Shown here piece after piece: positions 36,988-44,293 of a DNA stretch of 64,000 bases. The DNA is taken from positions 186,001-250,000 of the forward strand of contig NZ_JALIGE010000076.1 of NCBI RefSeq assembly GCF_024764835.1. Direction: 5' to 3'. Below the pieces are notes generated by a model. The model was not told the DNA's origin. It was given only the letters and a program-made list of their open reading frames with translations, and made no database searches. This stretch comes from Scandinavium hiltneri. Its GTDB lineage: Bacteria > Pseudomonadota > Gammaproteobacteria > Enterobacterales > Enterobacteriaceae. A program made the translations under genes and the position numbers. Each line of letters starts with the position of its first letter. Positions within the stretch are counted from its first letter, which is position 1.

Positions 36988-37320
36988 CTAACTCTTCTGT
37001 ACACCAGGAGACCAGCTATTACTGAGATTAACTTCCTTACCGTTACTGACAGTGACGCTAATCTGAATCTCGTCGGATGAAGGGGCATTTATCATCAGCG
37101 TCCCCAGAGACAGAGGAGTATCTGAGGGAATGCTCACCATGCTTTGCTGCCGGCTAATGCTTTGACCTGAATCCCCTTTTCGTTGGGTTTCAACCGTAAC
37201 CTGGCATTCACATGCAACAGGTAAGGTGATCATCGGGATGATGGTCAACATCTCCTTTTCACGATGCGTGTCAAAAGAAAGTTTACCGACAACCAATGCG
37301 GCAAGAATAATACTTTGCAT
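36988..37320 (-). CDS. csgC: Curli assembly inhibitor CsgC
   Basis: A 110-residue periplasmic protein, the length of E. coli CsgC, which blocks premature CsgA amyloid formation. The Ig-like fold and the CxC motif (VACECQV) are preserved, with GDSGQSISRQQSMVSIPSDT in the middle. Sequence is well diverged from E. coli but alignable end to end. GGAGG precedes the ATG. Normally it follows csgBA; here csgBA lies about 4 kb away and csgC is divergent from csgD, so it must have its own promoter. Confidence 0.9.
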   Translation of the reverse strand: MQSIILAALVVGKLSFDTHREKEMLTIIPMITLPVACECQVTVETQRKGDSGQSISRQQSMVSIPSDTPLSLGTLMINAPSSDEIQISVTVSNGKEVNLSNSWSPGVQKS

Positions 37321-37821
37321 TATGCCTCCAAGAGATCACTGAGTATTAATCACAAAACGGACCCACAGGTATTGCTGGTGTTTTTATTAAAACCTCAATG
37401 GATTTAATATAAAAACCTGAGTAACAGGCCATCGATAAATTCACTGAAATATACAAACGTTGCATCCAAATTAAAATTTAAGTTATGAGCTTTATGGCTA
37501 TTTGTATCTACTACTTTTTCATTATTTAAACAAAAACTAATTAAAAACAATAAGTTAACAAAGAAAAGGCCTTTACATATAAATTATGAAATAAGTATAA
37601 GCCACCACTGCTGTTATCACACTGACACCTTCAGTTACATGCTGTTACATAATACAGGCTTGTTTAGTTAATTATACTTATCTAGATTTTACCTTACTAA
37701 AGCACTCATGCTTTTTTTGTATTGATTTTTTGTCAATCAAAGTTGTACAAGACCGAGCATTGAAAACCAACTCAATGTTTTAATTATATAAAAACGACAT
37801 ACACAGCTTCTGGAGTAAATC
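37321..37821. promoter_or_regulatory. csgC/csgD divergent intergenic region (501 bp, A+T-rich)
   Basis: No gene is visible. The region is strongly A+T-rich, as expected for the H-NS/RpoS-controlled csgD promoter. Visible small symmetric elements: a short hairpin with T-run at 37699-37717 (AAAGCA-CTCA-TGCTTT), an inverted repeat TTGATT...AATCAA at 37722-37740, and CATTGA...TCAATG at 37758-37777, about 45 bases before csgD. Which regulators bind cannot be told. In E. coli this interval is occupied by csgBA. Confidence 0.6.
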
Positions 37822-38472
37822 ATGCAAACTGATAAAAATCTGTCAGATCTGCGATCATTGCTTCTAATAACCAGACCGTCATTGCAATCAACCCTTTTGC
37901 TTCAAGCACTTAAAAAGCGATTCTACAATAACGTAACACTTAGACAGAGCGATATCGTGGAAAGCTCTACTATCGCTGATGGCGATTTATTGCTTTTCGA
38001 TATGCTTTCTCTTGAAACCCAGACTTCACAGCAATGGTGCCAACATCTGCAAAATTGCCAGAAGCGATTTAAGGTCTTACTTTTCAACACACCCACGCAA
38101 TATCACCATCGGGATATTGCAGAGTGGCCAATGATCAGTGGAGTTTTTCATACTGAAACGTGCGAGGAAAATCTCATTGAAGGAATAAAAAATGTCTCCC
38201 GTGGTGAAAAATGTTTCCCAAAAGCTATTAATGAGTACATATTGCAGCAACTTAGCCTTTCCCATCCCCAATGGAATGAATTTGTTGTCCTGACCCACAG
38301 GGAAAAAGAGATCCTAAGTAAATTACGCCAGGGAGCCTCAAATATTGAGATCGCCCGGTTATTATTTATCAGTGAAAACACTGTCAAGACACACATCTAC
38401 AATCTGTTCAAAAAAATCTCTGTAAAGAACCGGACGCAAGCCGTGTTCTGGGCCAATAAAAACATGCGGTGA
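37822..38472 (+). CDS. csgD: Curli/biofilm master regulator CsgD
   Basis: A 216-residue LuxR/FixJ-type regulator, same length as E. coli CsgD. The N-terminal receiver-like domain (LLITRPSLQSTLLLQALKKR) is diverged, while the C-terminal helix-turn-helix is well conserved: LTHREKEILSKLRQGASNIE and SENTVKTHIYNLFKKI. It activates curli subunit genes and cellulose production. GGAG lies 8 bases before the ATG. Its stop is 5 bases before the csgE ATG, so csgDEG is probably one transcript. Confidence 0.95.
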   Translation: MQTDKNLSDLRSLLLITRPSLQSTLLLQALKKRFYNNVTLRQSDIVESSTIADGDLLLFDMLSLETQTSQQWCQHLQNCQKRFKVLLFNTPTQYHHRDIAEWPMISGVFHTETCEENLIEGIKNVSRGEKCFPKAINEYILQQLSLSHPQWNEFVVLTHREKEILSKLRQGASNIEIARLLFISENTVKTHIYNLFKKISVKNRTQAVFWANKNMR

Positions 38473-38477
38473 CAATC

Positions 38478-38858
38478 ATGAGGACTACACCATTGTTAAT
38501 GTCCTTACTCCTGCTCCATTCTCTCTGCCTTAGGGCAGAAGAAATCGAAGTTCCGGGGCTTGTTGTAACCAGGGCAGTCACTTCAGTCGGACAAAAATTT
38601 TGTCGCGATTTTAGTGACCACTGGTCAGACAGTAAGGTCAATCTGGTTATAACCGAAAGACCCAGTGCTCGCTGGGGAAGTATTATGACAATTCGCTATA
38701 ATCAGAATATTGTTTATCAAACTGTAGTTTCACCTGTTGTTAAAAATTATGATGCGGTAGTTGAGCAGGCAGTTGTCGCAGTACAAGAAGAAATTCAAAA
38801 ACAAATGTTGAGTCAAACATTGTTGCAAACGGGTGATTTATCCCGAGATGAATATTAA
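38478..38858 (+). CDS. csgE: Curli secretion adaptor CsgE
   Basis: A 126-residue periplasmic protein (E. coli 129) that caps CsgG and directs CsgA to the pore. The signal peptide (MRTTPLLMSLLLLHSLCLRA) is followed by EEIEVPGLVVTRAVTSVGQ, with conserved ERPSARWGS and a C-terminal LLQTGDLSRDEY. A GTG at 38469 overlapping the csgD stop is an alternative start. Unlike E. coli, csgF does not follow. Confidence 0.93.
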   Translation: MRTTPLLMSLLLLHSLCLRAEEIEVPGLVVTRAVTSVGQKFCRDFSDHWSDSKVNLVITERPSARWGSIMTIRYNQNIVYQTVVSPVVKNYDAVVEQAVVAVQEEIQKQMLSQTLLQTGDLSRDEY

Positions 38859-39020
38859 TTTCAAGGTATATTATATACAGCAATAACCTTTTTGTGTCGT
38901 GGTAATTTATAACTAGCAAAATAATAACTGTGCTTATTAAATGATAGCACTGCATCTTTGCTGCTTAAATTTTCACAGAGGGGTTTCCGAAATGACATCA
39001 TTCAGAGAGGCAAGACAAAA

Positions 39021-39989
39021 ATGCGTATTGTTATTCTGGCGGTTGTAGCTGGACTCTTGTCTGGATGCATTACCACGCCACCACAAGAAGCCGCGAAACC
39101 CACATTGTTACCTCGTGATGAAACCTATAAAGATTTGGTGACGTTACCGCAACCCAGAGGAAAGATATTTGTCGCAGTTTATAATATTCAGGATGAAACC
39201 GGACAATTCCAGCCTTATCCTGCCAGTAACTTCTCAACTTCAGTCCCGCAAAGTGCAACCGCCATGTTGGTGTCTTCCCTTAAAGACTCCCAATGGTTCG
39301 TACCACTGGAACGCCAAGGGCTGAACAATTTATTGAATGAACGTAAAATTATTCGTGCCGCACAACAAAATGGCAATGTTGGTGAAAATAACATGGCTCC
39401 ACTGCCATCTCTTTATTCTGCCAACGTTATTATTGAAGGGTCAATTATCGGTTATGCCAGTAACGTGAAAACCGGCGGTCTCGGCGCACGCTTCTTTGGT
39501 ATCGGCGGCAGTACCCAGTACCAACTGGATCAAGTGGCAGTGAACTTACGAGTGGTTAACGTACAAAGTGGCGAAGTGCTTTCCTCAGTCAATACCAGCA
39601 AAACGATTCTCTCTTATGAAGTTCAGGCAGGTGTCTTCCGCTTTATTGACTACCAACGCTTGCTGGAAGGTGAAACAGGTTACACCACCAATGAACCGGT
39701 GATGATGTGCCTGATGTCCGCGATTGAAGAAGGGGTTATTCATCTGATTAATGACGGCATTAATAAAGATCTGTGGGCTCTGGCGAACAGTGCGGACATC
39801 AATTCCGAAGTCCTTTCTCGCTATCGTAAAGAAGCCCGGGATGGTCTATTGATGTCTGATGCCATCACAAATACACCTCCGGCGAAAACGGTTCAACCTT
39901 CAGTACCAGCACCTGCCCAACCAGCCGCAATGCCACCACAAGCGGCACTCCCTGCACTGCCAAAAGCGGCAAAAGAAAGCAGTTCCTGA
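39021..39989 (+). CDS. csgG: Curli secretion channel lipoprotein CsgG with C-terminal extension
   Basis: A 322-residue outer-membrane lipoprotein forming the nonameric curli export pore. Lipobox LLSGC (Cys16). The core is strongly conserved: KIFVAVYNIQDETGQFQPYP, then ASNFSTSVPQSATAMLV, NLLNERKIIRAAQQNG and KTILSYEVQAGVFRFIDYQR. E. coli CsgG is 277 residues; this one carries about 45 extra C-terminal residues rich in Pro/Ala/Gln (TPPAKTVQPSVPAPAQP, ending KAAKESSS). The 162 bp before it replace csgF and hold no gene. A terminator follows. Confidence 0.93.
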   Translation: MRIVILAVVAGLLSGCITTPPQEAAKPTLLPRDETYKDLVTLPQPRGKIFVAVYNIQDETGQFQPYPASNFSTSVPQSATAMLVSSLKDSQWFVPLERQGLNNLLNERKIIRAAQQNGNVGENNMAPLPSLYSANVIIEGSIIGYASNVKTGGLGARFFGIGGSTQYQLDQVAVNLRVVNVQSGEVLSSVNTSKTILSYEVQAGVFRFIDYQRLLEGETGYTTNEPVMMCLMSAIEEGVIHLINDGINKDLWALANSADINSEVLSRYRKEARDGLLMSDAITNTPPAKTVQPSVPAPAQPAAMPPQAALPALPKAAKESSS

Positions 39990-40020
39990 TTACTTAGCCA
40001 GGAAAGTCATCGCCCTTAAA

Positions 40021-40049
40021 ATCCTCGCAATGGATGCGAGGATTTTTTT
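40021..40049 (+). terminator. csgDEG terminator
   Basis: A perfect 9 bp stem (ATCCTCGCA / TGCGAGGAT) with a 5-base loop and six more T residues, 31 bases after the csgG stop. The following ~70 bases to the insertion element show nothing. Confidence 0.92.
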
Positions 40050-40150
40050 GTCCTCTTCACACTAACAAACACCAGTTATTATTAACCCTATTCTACCGGT
40101 GTTCATATGCCCTTCTTCTGATCCCTTCCCAATATCGATGCCAGGTTAAA

Positions 40151-40840
40151 TCAGTGATTCCGGCCTTTTTGCAGACTTCGGATAAATTCCTCCGGAGTCT
40201 GATTATTTAACGATGAATGTGGTCTTTGCTGGTTATATTCCTGTCGCCAGCACTCGATCTTCTCCTGAGCATCTTCCAGTGACAGGAACCAGTGAACATT
40301 CAGACATTCATCACGCAGACTGCCGTTGAATGACTCGACCAGTGCATTGTCTGTGGGTTTTCCCGGCCGCGAGAAGTCCATCGTCACCTTATTTTCATAC
40401 GCCCATCTGTCCCGCGATTTAGAGATAAATTCGCTGCCATTATCCGTCTGCAACCGGTGTGGCACACGCTGCTTCATTCGCTTCAGGCGCTCCATAACGG
40501 CAACTACATCCTCTCCCCGCAGCCCCTGACCAACCTCTATCGCCAGGCATTCACGACTAAAATTATCCACTACAGTCAGGGCACGGATCCGACGTCCGTT
40601 GAACAGATTATCAGCAACAAAATCCATGCTCCAGCACTGATCTACAGCGCTGACAGCCATAGCGGACACGCGCCTCAGCAATCTCTCTTATCCGGTGAGT
40701 CAGGGCCCTGTCATCACGGCTGCTGCGATAGTTGTATACCGTGCGACTCTGCATCATCAAACGGCAACCACGGCGCAGACCAATACGATATGCGTCCAGT
40801 AGGTAAGTCACCGCTTCCCGCTTCTGGACGGGCCTCAGAA
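40151..40840 (-). pseudogene. IS3-family transposase OrfB, inactivated by internal deletion
   Basis: The C-terminal part (SAVDQCWSMDFVADNLFNGR onward) has the rve integrase core with catalytic Asp residues (DQCWSMDF, LQTDNGSEF) and Glu (VESFNGSLRDE). The N-terminal part (LLDAYRIGLRRGCRLMMQS to RVRYGCQR) is in a different frame. They meet near 40660, where about 60 codons expected between YGCQR and the rve domain are missing. The join lies in CAGCG, which fits a microhomology deletion. No functional transposase can result. Confidence 0.85.
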
Positions 40841-41101
40841 CTTTTTTCGAATGACATCCTGGAGCATTTCCTTGTCCAGACTGAGGTCTGCCACCAGACG
40901 ACGGAGTCGTTGGTTTTCATCCTCCAGTTGCCGCAGACGACGCAGTTCCGTCACGCCCATCCCGCCAAATTTTTTCTTCCAGTTGTAAAAAGTGGCTTCA
41001 GAAATGCCCATCTTTCTGCACACTTCCTCCACTCTGGTGCCGGTTTCGGCCTGTTTCAGCGCAAATGCAATCTGTTCTTCGGTATAACGGGTCTTTTTCA
41101 T
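40835..41101 (-). CDS. IS3-family transposase OrfA
   Basis: An 88-residue helix-turn-helix protein (MKKTRYTEEQIAFALKQAET; MGISEATFYNWKKKFGGMG) with a leucine-zipper tail (LRRLRQLEDENQRLRRLV), typical of OrfA in the IS407 group. It appears intact and normally makes the OrfAB transposase by frameshifting, but its OrfB partner is broken. Confidence 0.92.
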   Translation of the reverse strand: MKKTRYTEEQIAFALKQAETGTRVEEVCRKMGISEATFYNWKKKFGGMGVTELRRLRQLEDENQRLRRLVADLSLDKEMLQDVIRKKF

Positions 41102-41179
41102 GGCGATTAGCCTCTCTGTGAGATGAAAGAAAGACCGGATACTTCAGTTTAGACTGGTACTGTTTACAAGGGGGAGATC

Positions 41180-41207
41180 AAAAAAAAGCCATCAGCGAAT
41201 GATGGCT
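41180..41207 (-). terminator. csgBA terminator
   Basis: A perfect 8 bp stem (AGCCATCA / TGATGGCT) with a 5-base loop followed on the minus strand by a run of T, 20 bases after the csgA stop. The T-run coincides with the inferred right end of the insertion element. Confidence 0.9.
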
Positions 41208-41226
41208 TTCGTGAAGAATAATACTT

Positions 41227-42372
41227 TTAATGCTGGTTAATTGTCGCGGTGTTATTAGAACCACCGTTTTGAGAAACATATGCTGTTGCAGCAACGACAG
41301 AGCCAGACAGTGTTAGCTGATTGATATTCGCGGTGTTATTGATACCATTAGTCTGAGATACCACCGCGACACTTGAACCAATAGAGCTGCCCGGGGCTTC
41401 ACTTCTTGAGTTTTGAGTAATGTCTACATCGTTAGACAAACCACCATTTTGCTTAACGTCAATTTTCCCATACCAGTCAGTTTGATCGGTTTTAACATTA
41501 TTTCCGATCCCACCAGTTTGAGTTACATGCGCAGTATCTTGGCTGGCACCCCAACCATTGCTGCCCCAGTCACCTTGTTTAACAAGGACAGTATTGCCCA
41601 AGCCAAAGTTTTGTTTGACATCTGCGCTGTTAGAACCATAGGCGCTATTCTGCAGGATTGTCGCTTTATTTCCGGCGCCACTGAGTTGAGTAATGTCGCC
41701 GGTATTATATCCTACAGTTTGTATTACAGTGGCTGTATTGTGATTGGAGAGGAAACCATTTTGTTTGATCGTAGTATTGTTTTGAGTTCCTGTCTGACTA
41801 GCAAAGACATTGTTGTAATTACCAGTTGAATCGATGGTCGCATTATTATCACCATTTTGATAAACAACGACTTTATTGTGACTCCCACCCTGCGAAGAAT
41901 CATTAACATGGTTATTATCAGCAAGCTGTTTGACGACAAAAATGTTATGATCGCCGGTCTGGGTAAAGTTATTACCACTATCACCAATGGTATTTCCGAC
42001 ACCACCACCTTGAGAAACATAAATCAAGCTTTGAGTGGCTGATTGAGTAGTGTTGATTTTATTTCTGTCACCTTTCTGATAAATTAATGTTGATGATTGT
42101 TGTGCATTGCTTTGGGTCGCCGTTGCCTGGTTTCTATTACCACCCGACTGGAAGATTGCGGCGTGTTCGTTATTATTGGTCGTTGAACCACCAAAATCAC
42201 CAAGCTCACTTTGATATGAAGTTGAGGACGCTGCATGTGTCGCCTCAAGAGCTGTAGCACTTAAATTTGCATCCGGGCTCGGAGTGGGAACAGTGACTGT
42301 GCCCTGATATTGTGCCAAAGCACTACCCGAGATCACCAACGATGCAATTGCTGTCAATTTCCAGAGATTCAT
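41227..42372 (-). CDS. csgA: Oversized major curlin subunit CsgA (about 12 curlin repeats)
   Basis: A 381-residue secreted amyloid subunit, against 151 in E. coli. Signal peptide residues 1-20 (MNLWKLTAIASLVISGSALA), a Ser/Thr/Asn-rich N-terminal segment (21-69), then about 25 short strands, most ending in Gln, from 70 to 381. This equals roughly 12 curlin repeats (E. coli has 5). Clear units: IFQSGGNRNQATATQ, ASQTGTQNNTTIKQ, ILQNSAYGSNSADVKQ, VTQTGGIGNNVKTDQ, VSQNGGSNNTATINQ at the end. Some units carry insertions (residues 320-336, SRSEAPGSSIGSS). Almost no Arg/Lys and no Cys. It follows csgB by 36 bases. Confidence 0.9.
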   Translation of the reverse strand: MNLWKLTAIASLVISGSALAQYQGTVTVPTPSPDANLSATALEATHAASSTSYQSELGDFGGSTTNNNEHAAIFQSGGNRNQATATQSNAQQSSTLIYQKGDRNKINTTQSATQSLIYVSQGGGVGNTIGDSGNNFTQTGDHNIFVVKQLADNNHVNDSSQGGSHNKVVVYQNGDNNATIDSTGNYNNVFASQTGTQNNTTIKQNGFLSNHNTATVIQTVGYNTGDITQLSGAGNKATILQNSAYGSNSADVKQNFGLGNTVLVKQGDWGSNGWGASQDTAHVTQTGGIGNNVKTDQTDWYGKIDVKQNGGLSNDVDITQNSRSEAPGSSIGSSVAVVSQTNGINNTANINQLTLSGSVVAATAYVSQNGGSNNTATINQH

Positions 42373-42408
42373 ATTGATACCTATATTTAATTAAAGGATT
42401 AATAAACA

Positions 42409-42900
42409 TTACCTTGTTGTGACACCAAGGCTTGTGACCTTTACGGTGATACCATTTCCTGCTCCAGTCTGACTTACTTTAACGCCACCCAGGTTATTCC
42501 CTACCTGAATGATTTTTGCATAGTTACTGTTTCCGTCTTGTGATATTGCCGCAGCATTATTTGAACCATGCTGAACAATTATCGCATCGTTACCCCAGCC
42601 ATTCTGACTAATTATCGCCAAATCAGAGTTACCATAGGCCTGAGCAATATTGGCGGTATTATTTCCTCCTCGCTGATTAATGATCGCATTCGTATTAGCT
42701 CCAGTTCTGAGCTGATTGATATTTGCATCCATACCTACGCCGCTCTGGCTAATCCAGGCATTGGTTTTGTTTGCTGGCAAACCTAGTTTTGCTGGCAGAT
42801 TCAGTTCATTAGGAGATAATTCAAATGCAAGTTCTTTACTCGCAAATGAGCTGAATGATAATAATGCCAACAATAATGGAGCATACTCTTTGATCTTCAC
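42409..42900 (-). CDS. csgB: Curli nucleator/minor subunit CsgB
   Basis: A 163-residue curlin protein (E. coli 151). The start is a GTG at 42900, chosen because GGAGG lies 8 bases upstream; an ATG six codons earlier is not better placed. Signal peptide KIKEYAPLLLALLSFSSFA, then ELSPNELNLPAKLGLPANKT and about five repeats (AWISQSGVGMDANINQ, AIISQNGWGNDAIIVQ, AAISQDGNSNYAKIIQ). The last unit (VKVSQTGAGNGITVKVTSLG) departs from the pattern, as the membrane-anchoring R5 does in E. coli CsgB. First gene of csgBA; divergent from csgF. Confidence 0.88.
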   Translation of the reverse strand: MKIKEYAPLLLALLSFSSFASKELAFELSPNELNLPAKLGLPANKTNAWISQSGVGMDANINQLRTGANTNAIINQRGGNNTANIAQAYGNSDLAIISQNGWGNDAIIVQHGSNNAAAISQDGNSNYAKIIQVGNNLGGVKVSQTGAGNGITVKVTSLGVTTR

Positions 42901-43256
42901 AACACACACCTCCGGCATTCACCTTGGTTGTTATGGAGCATGCGACAATTCCTTGACGATTATTCACATCACGGCATTCGCAAAATAAATGCATATAGAT
43001 AAGAATATTTATTAATGGATGGGAGTATCTCATGCAAAAATAGGTTTTATCTGAGTCAGTCAACATAAAGTATTATTTTTTAGTAACAAGCATGAGATGC
43101 TCCTTTGTAAGTTTATTGATTACATTGGTTTTTTTATTTACATAGGGTTTTATTGCATTTATCGCGAGGCTGACATATTGAAAATGCGGCTAAGGCAACT
43201 ACTATCAGATAAGTCGCAAATGACGAACAAGACATTCTTATCCATTTGGGGGCAAT
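42901..43256. promoter_or_regulatory. csgB/csgF divergent intergenic region with 14 bp inverted repeat
   Basis: 356 bp with no gene. GGAGTATCTCATGC (43022-43035) and GCATGAGATGCTCC (43090-43103) form an inverted repeat matching at 13 of 14 positions, with centres 68 bp apart (about 6.5 helical turns) and an A+T-rich core. The placement between two outward-facing curli genes suggests a shared operator, possibly for CsgD, but the binding protein is unknown. Confidence 0.65.
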
Positions 43257-43667
43257 ATGTGCAGAGGAAAATCAGTGCTATTGGGTTTAGCAGGAATGTT
43301 GTTTGCCGGTTACTGCTCAGCAGGACAGTTGACGTACCAGTTTATCAACCCTGACTTTGGTGGAAATCCACTTAATGGGTCTGTGTTACTTAATGAAGCA
43401 CAAGCGCAAAACAGTTATAAGTCTCCAGATTACGATGACAGTAGCAGTGCTTCCAGTACTTCAGATCTGTCTTATTTTACGTCCGCCATTCAATCGCAAC
43501 TACTTGGAAATCTGATGAGTAATGTGAGTCAGGGTAAACCAGGCAAACTTGTCACACCTGATTTTATTGTCAATGTGACCAACACCGATGGTCAGTTGGT
43601 AATGAACATTACCGACAGAAAAACGAATCAGACCTCTCAGGTGGAGATAAGCGGACTTTCCAACTAA
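43257..43667 (+). CDS. csgF: Curli nucleation/secretion accessory protein CsgF
   Basis: A 136-residue secreted protein (E. coli CsgF 138). Signal peptide 1-22, then GQLTYQFINPDFGGNPLNGS, the conserved N-terminal plug that binds inside the CsgG pore, and AQAQNSYKSPDYDD, AIQSQLLGNLMSNVSQGKPG and TDRKTNQTSQVEISGL. A GGGGG site precedes the ATG. In E. coli this gene sits between csgE and csgG; here it is monocistronic and divergent from csgB, about 3.3 kb from csgG. Confidence 0.93.
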   Translation: MCRGKSVLLGLAGMLFAGYCSAGQLTYQFINPDFGGNPLNGSVLLNEAQAQNSYKSPDYDDSSSASSTSDLSYFTSAIQSQLLGNLMSNVSQGKPGKLVTPDFIVNVTNTDGQLVMNITDRKTNQTSQVEISGLSN

Positions 43668-43675
43668 AAAAATTG

Positions 43676-43717
43676 AAAAAAAAGCCGGTGCATTTTGAAC
43701 TGCACCGGCTTTTTTTA
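43676..43717. terminator. Bidirectional terminator between csgF and ycdZ
   Basis: A perfect 10 bp stem (AGCCGGTGCA / TGCACCGGCT) flanked by A-run and T-run, so it can end both csgF and the converging ycdZ transcript. Confidence 0.93.
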
Positions 43718-43728
43718 TTCTGCTTCAG

Positions 43729-44190
43729 CTACAGCATAGCAGAGCGTCTGTTTGCCAGCCACAGCCCGCTATTTTTCATCGCGTAGCCAAATATCAGCCC
43801 CACCAACAGCGACGGCACCACCAGCTTCCAGTCGCCCTGCCCTGCAAACGTGGCACAAGCCCCGATGAACGTGCCCGGCACAAAAGACAGCAGCAGCTGT
43901 TTGGCCTGTAAGCACATCAGAAACGCCACCACACCGGTCATGACATAGCCGAAGATTTCCAGATGCGGCGCCAGCGCGCTGCCGTGGATAATCACCAGCG
44001 CCCATACCACACCGCTCAAGACGGTGGCGGCTGCGATGGCGAGACCTTTCAGCCCACCTTGCGGACAGGCAAAGTAAGCGGTACAGCCGAGGAAACCCGC
44101 CCAGCTGAGCAGGCCGAGAGACACGGCTACCCATCCCCAGAGTCCGGAGAGAATGCCTGTTGTCAGTGCGAGAGAGAGAAGTATGTTCAT
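43729..44190 (-). CDS. ycdZ: DUF1097 inner-membrane protein YcdZ
   Basis: A 153-residue protein with about five membrane helices (E. coli YcdZ 163; the C-terminal tail is shorter here). Conserved stretches: SGLWGWVAVSLGLLSWAGFL, FLGCTAYFACPQGGLKGLA and GTFIGACATFAGQGDWKLV. Function unknown. The start MNILLSLALTT at 44190 follows the family; upstream Met codons exist. Confidence 0.9.
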   Translation of the reverse strand: MNILLSLALTTGILSGLWGWVAVSLGLLSWAGFLGCTAYFACPQGGLKGLAIAAATVLSGVVWALVIIHGSALAPHLEIFGYVMTGVVAFLMCLQAKQLLLSFVPGTFIGACATFAGQGDWKLVVPSLLVGLIFGYAMKNSGLWLANRRSAML

Positions 44191-44293
44191 GCCGCGCATC
44201 ATAGCAGATGCGCGGTTTTCAGATGAGATCACGAGCACAAAATTTGCAACTAATGGTGTATCGTTACATTTAAATTGTGATGTGAATCACACT

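Larger units (their letters stand above)
40119..41180 (-). mobile_element. Decayed IS3-family (IS407-group-like) insertion element
   Basis: About 1.06 kb containing an OrfA and a broken OrfB of the IS3 family. The ends are inferred from TGATC at both termini (TGATCCCTTCCC at the left, TGATCTCCCCCTT on the minus strand at the right); the inverted repeats are imperfect and no target duplication is visible, so the borders may be off by some bases. It lies between the csgDEG terminator and the csgBA terminator, which it abuts, exactly at the junction of the two rearranged curli units. Confidence 0.6.

Noticed and set aside
37321..37821. Small gene in the csgC/csgD gap
   Set aside because: The stretch is A+T-rich with frequent stops in all frames and no ribosome-site/ORF combination of meaningful length.
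38859..39020. Remnant of csgF between csgE and csgG
   Set aside because: No reading frame in the 162 bp resembles CsgF; the intact csgF is at 43257-43667.
40100..41190. Target-site duplication of the IS element
   Set aside because: Bases flanking the inferred ends (CTTC on the left, an A-run on the right) do not match, so no duplication is claimed and the ends stay tentative.
41227..42372. Periodic sequence in csgA considered as a CRISPR or DNA tandem repeat
   Set aside because: The periodicity is at protein level (Gln/Asn/Gly pattern) with diverged DNA; no constant repeats with unique spacers and no cas genes exist.
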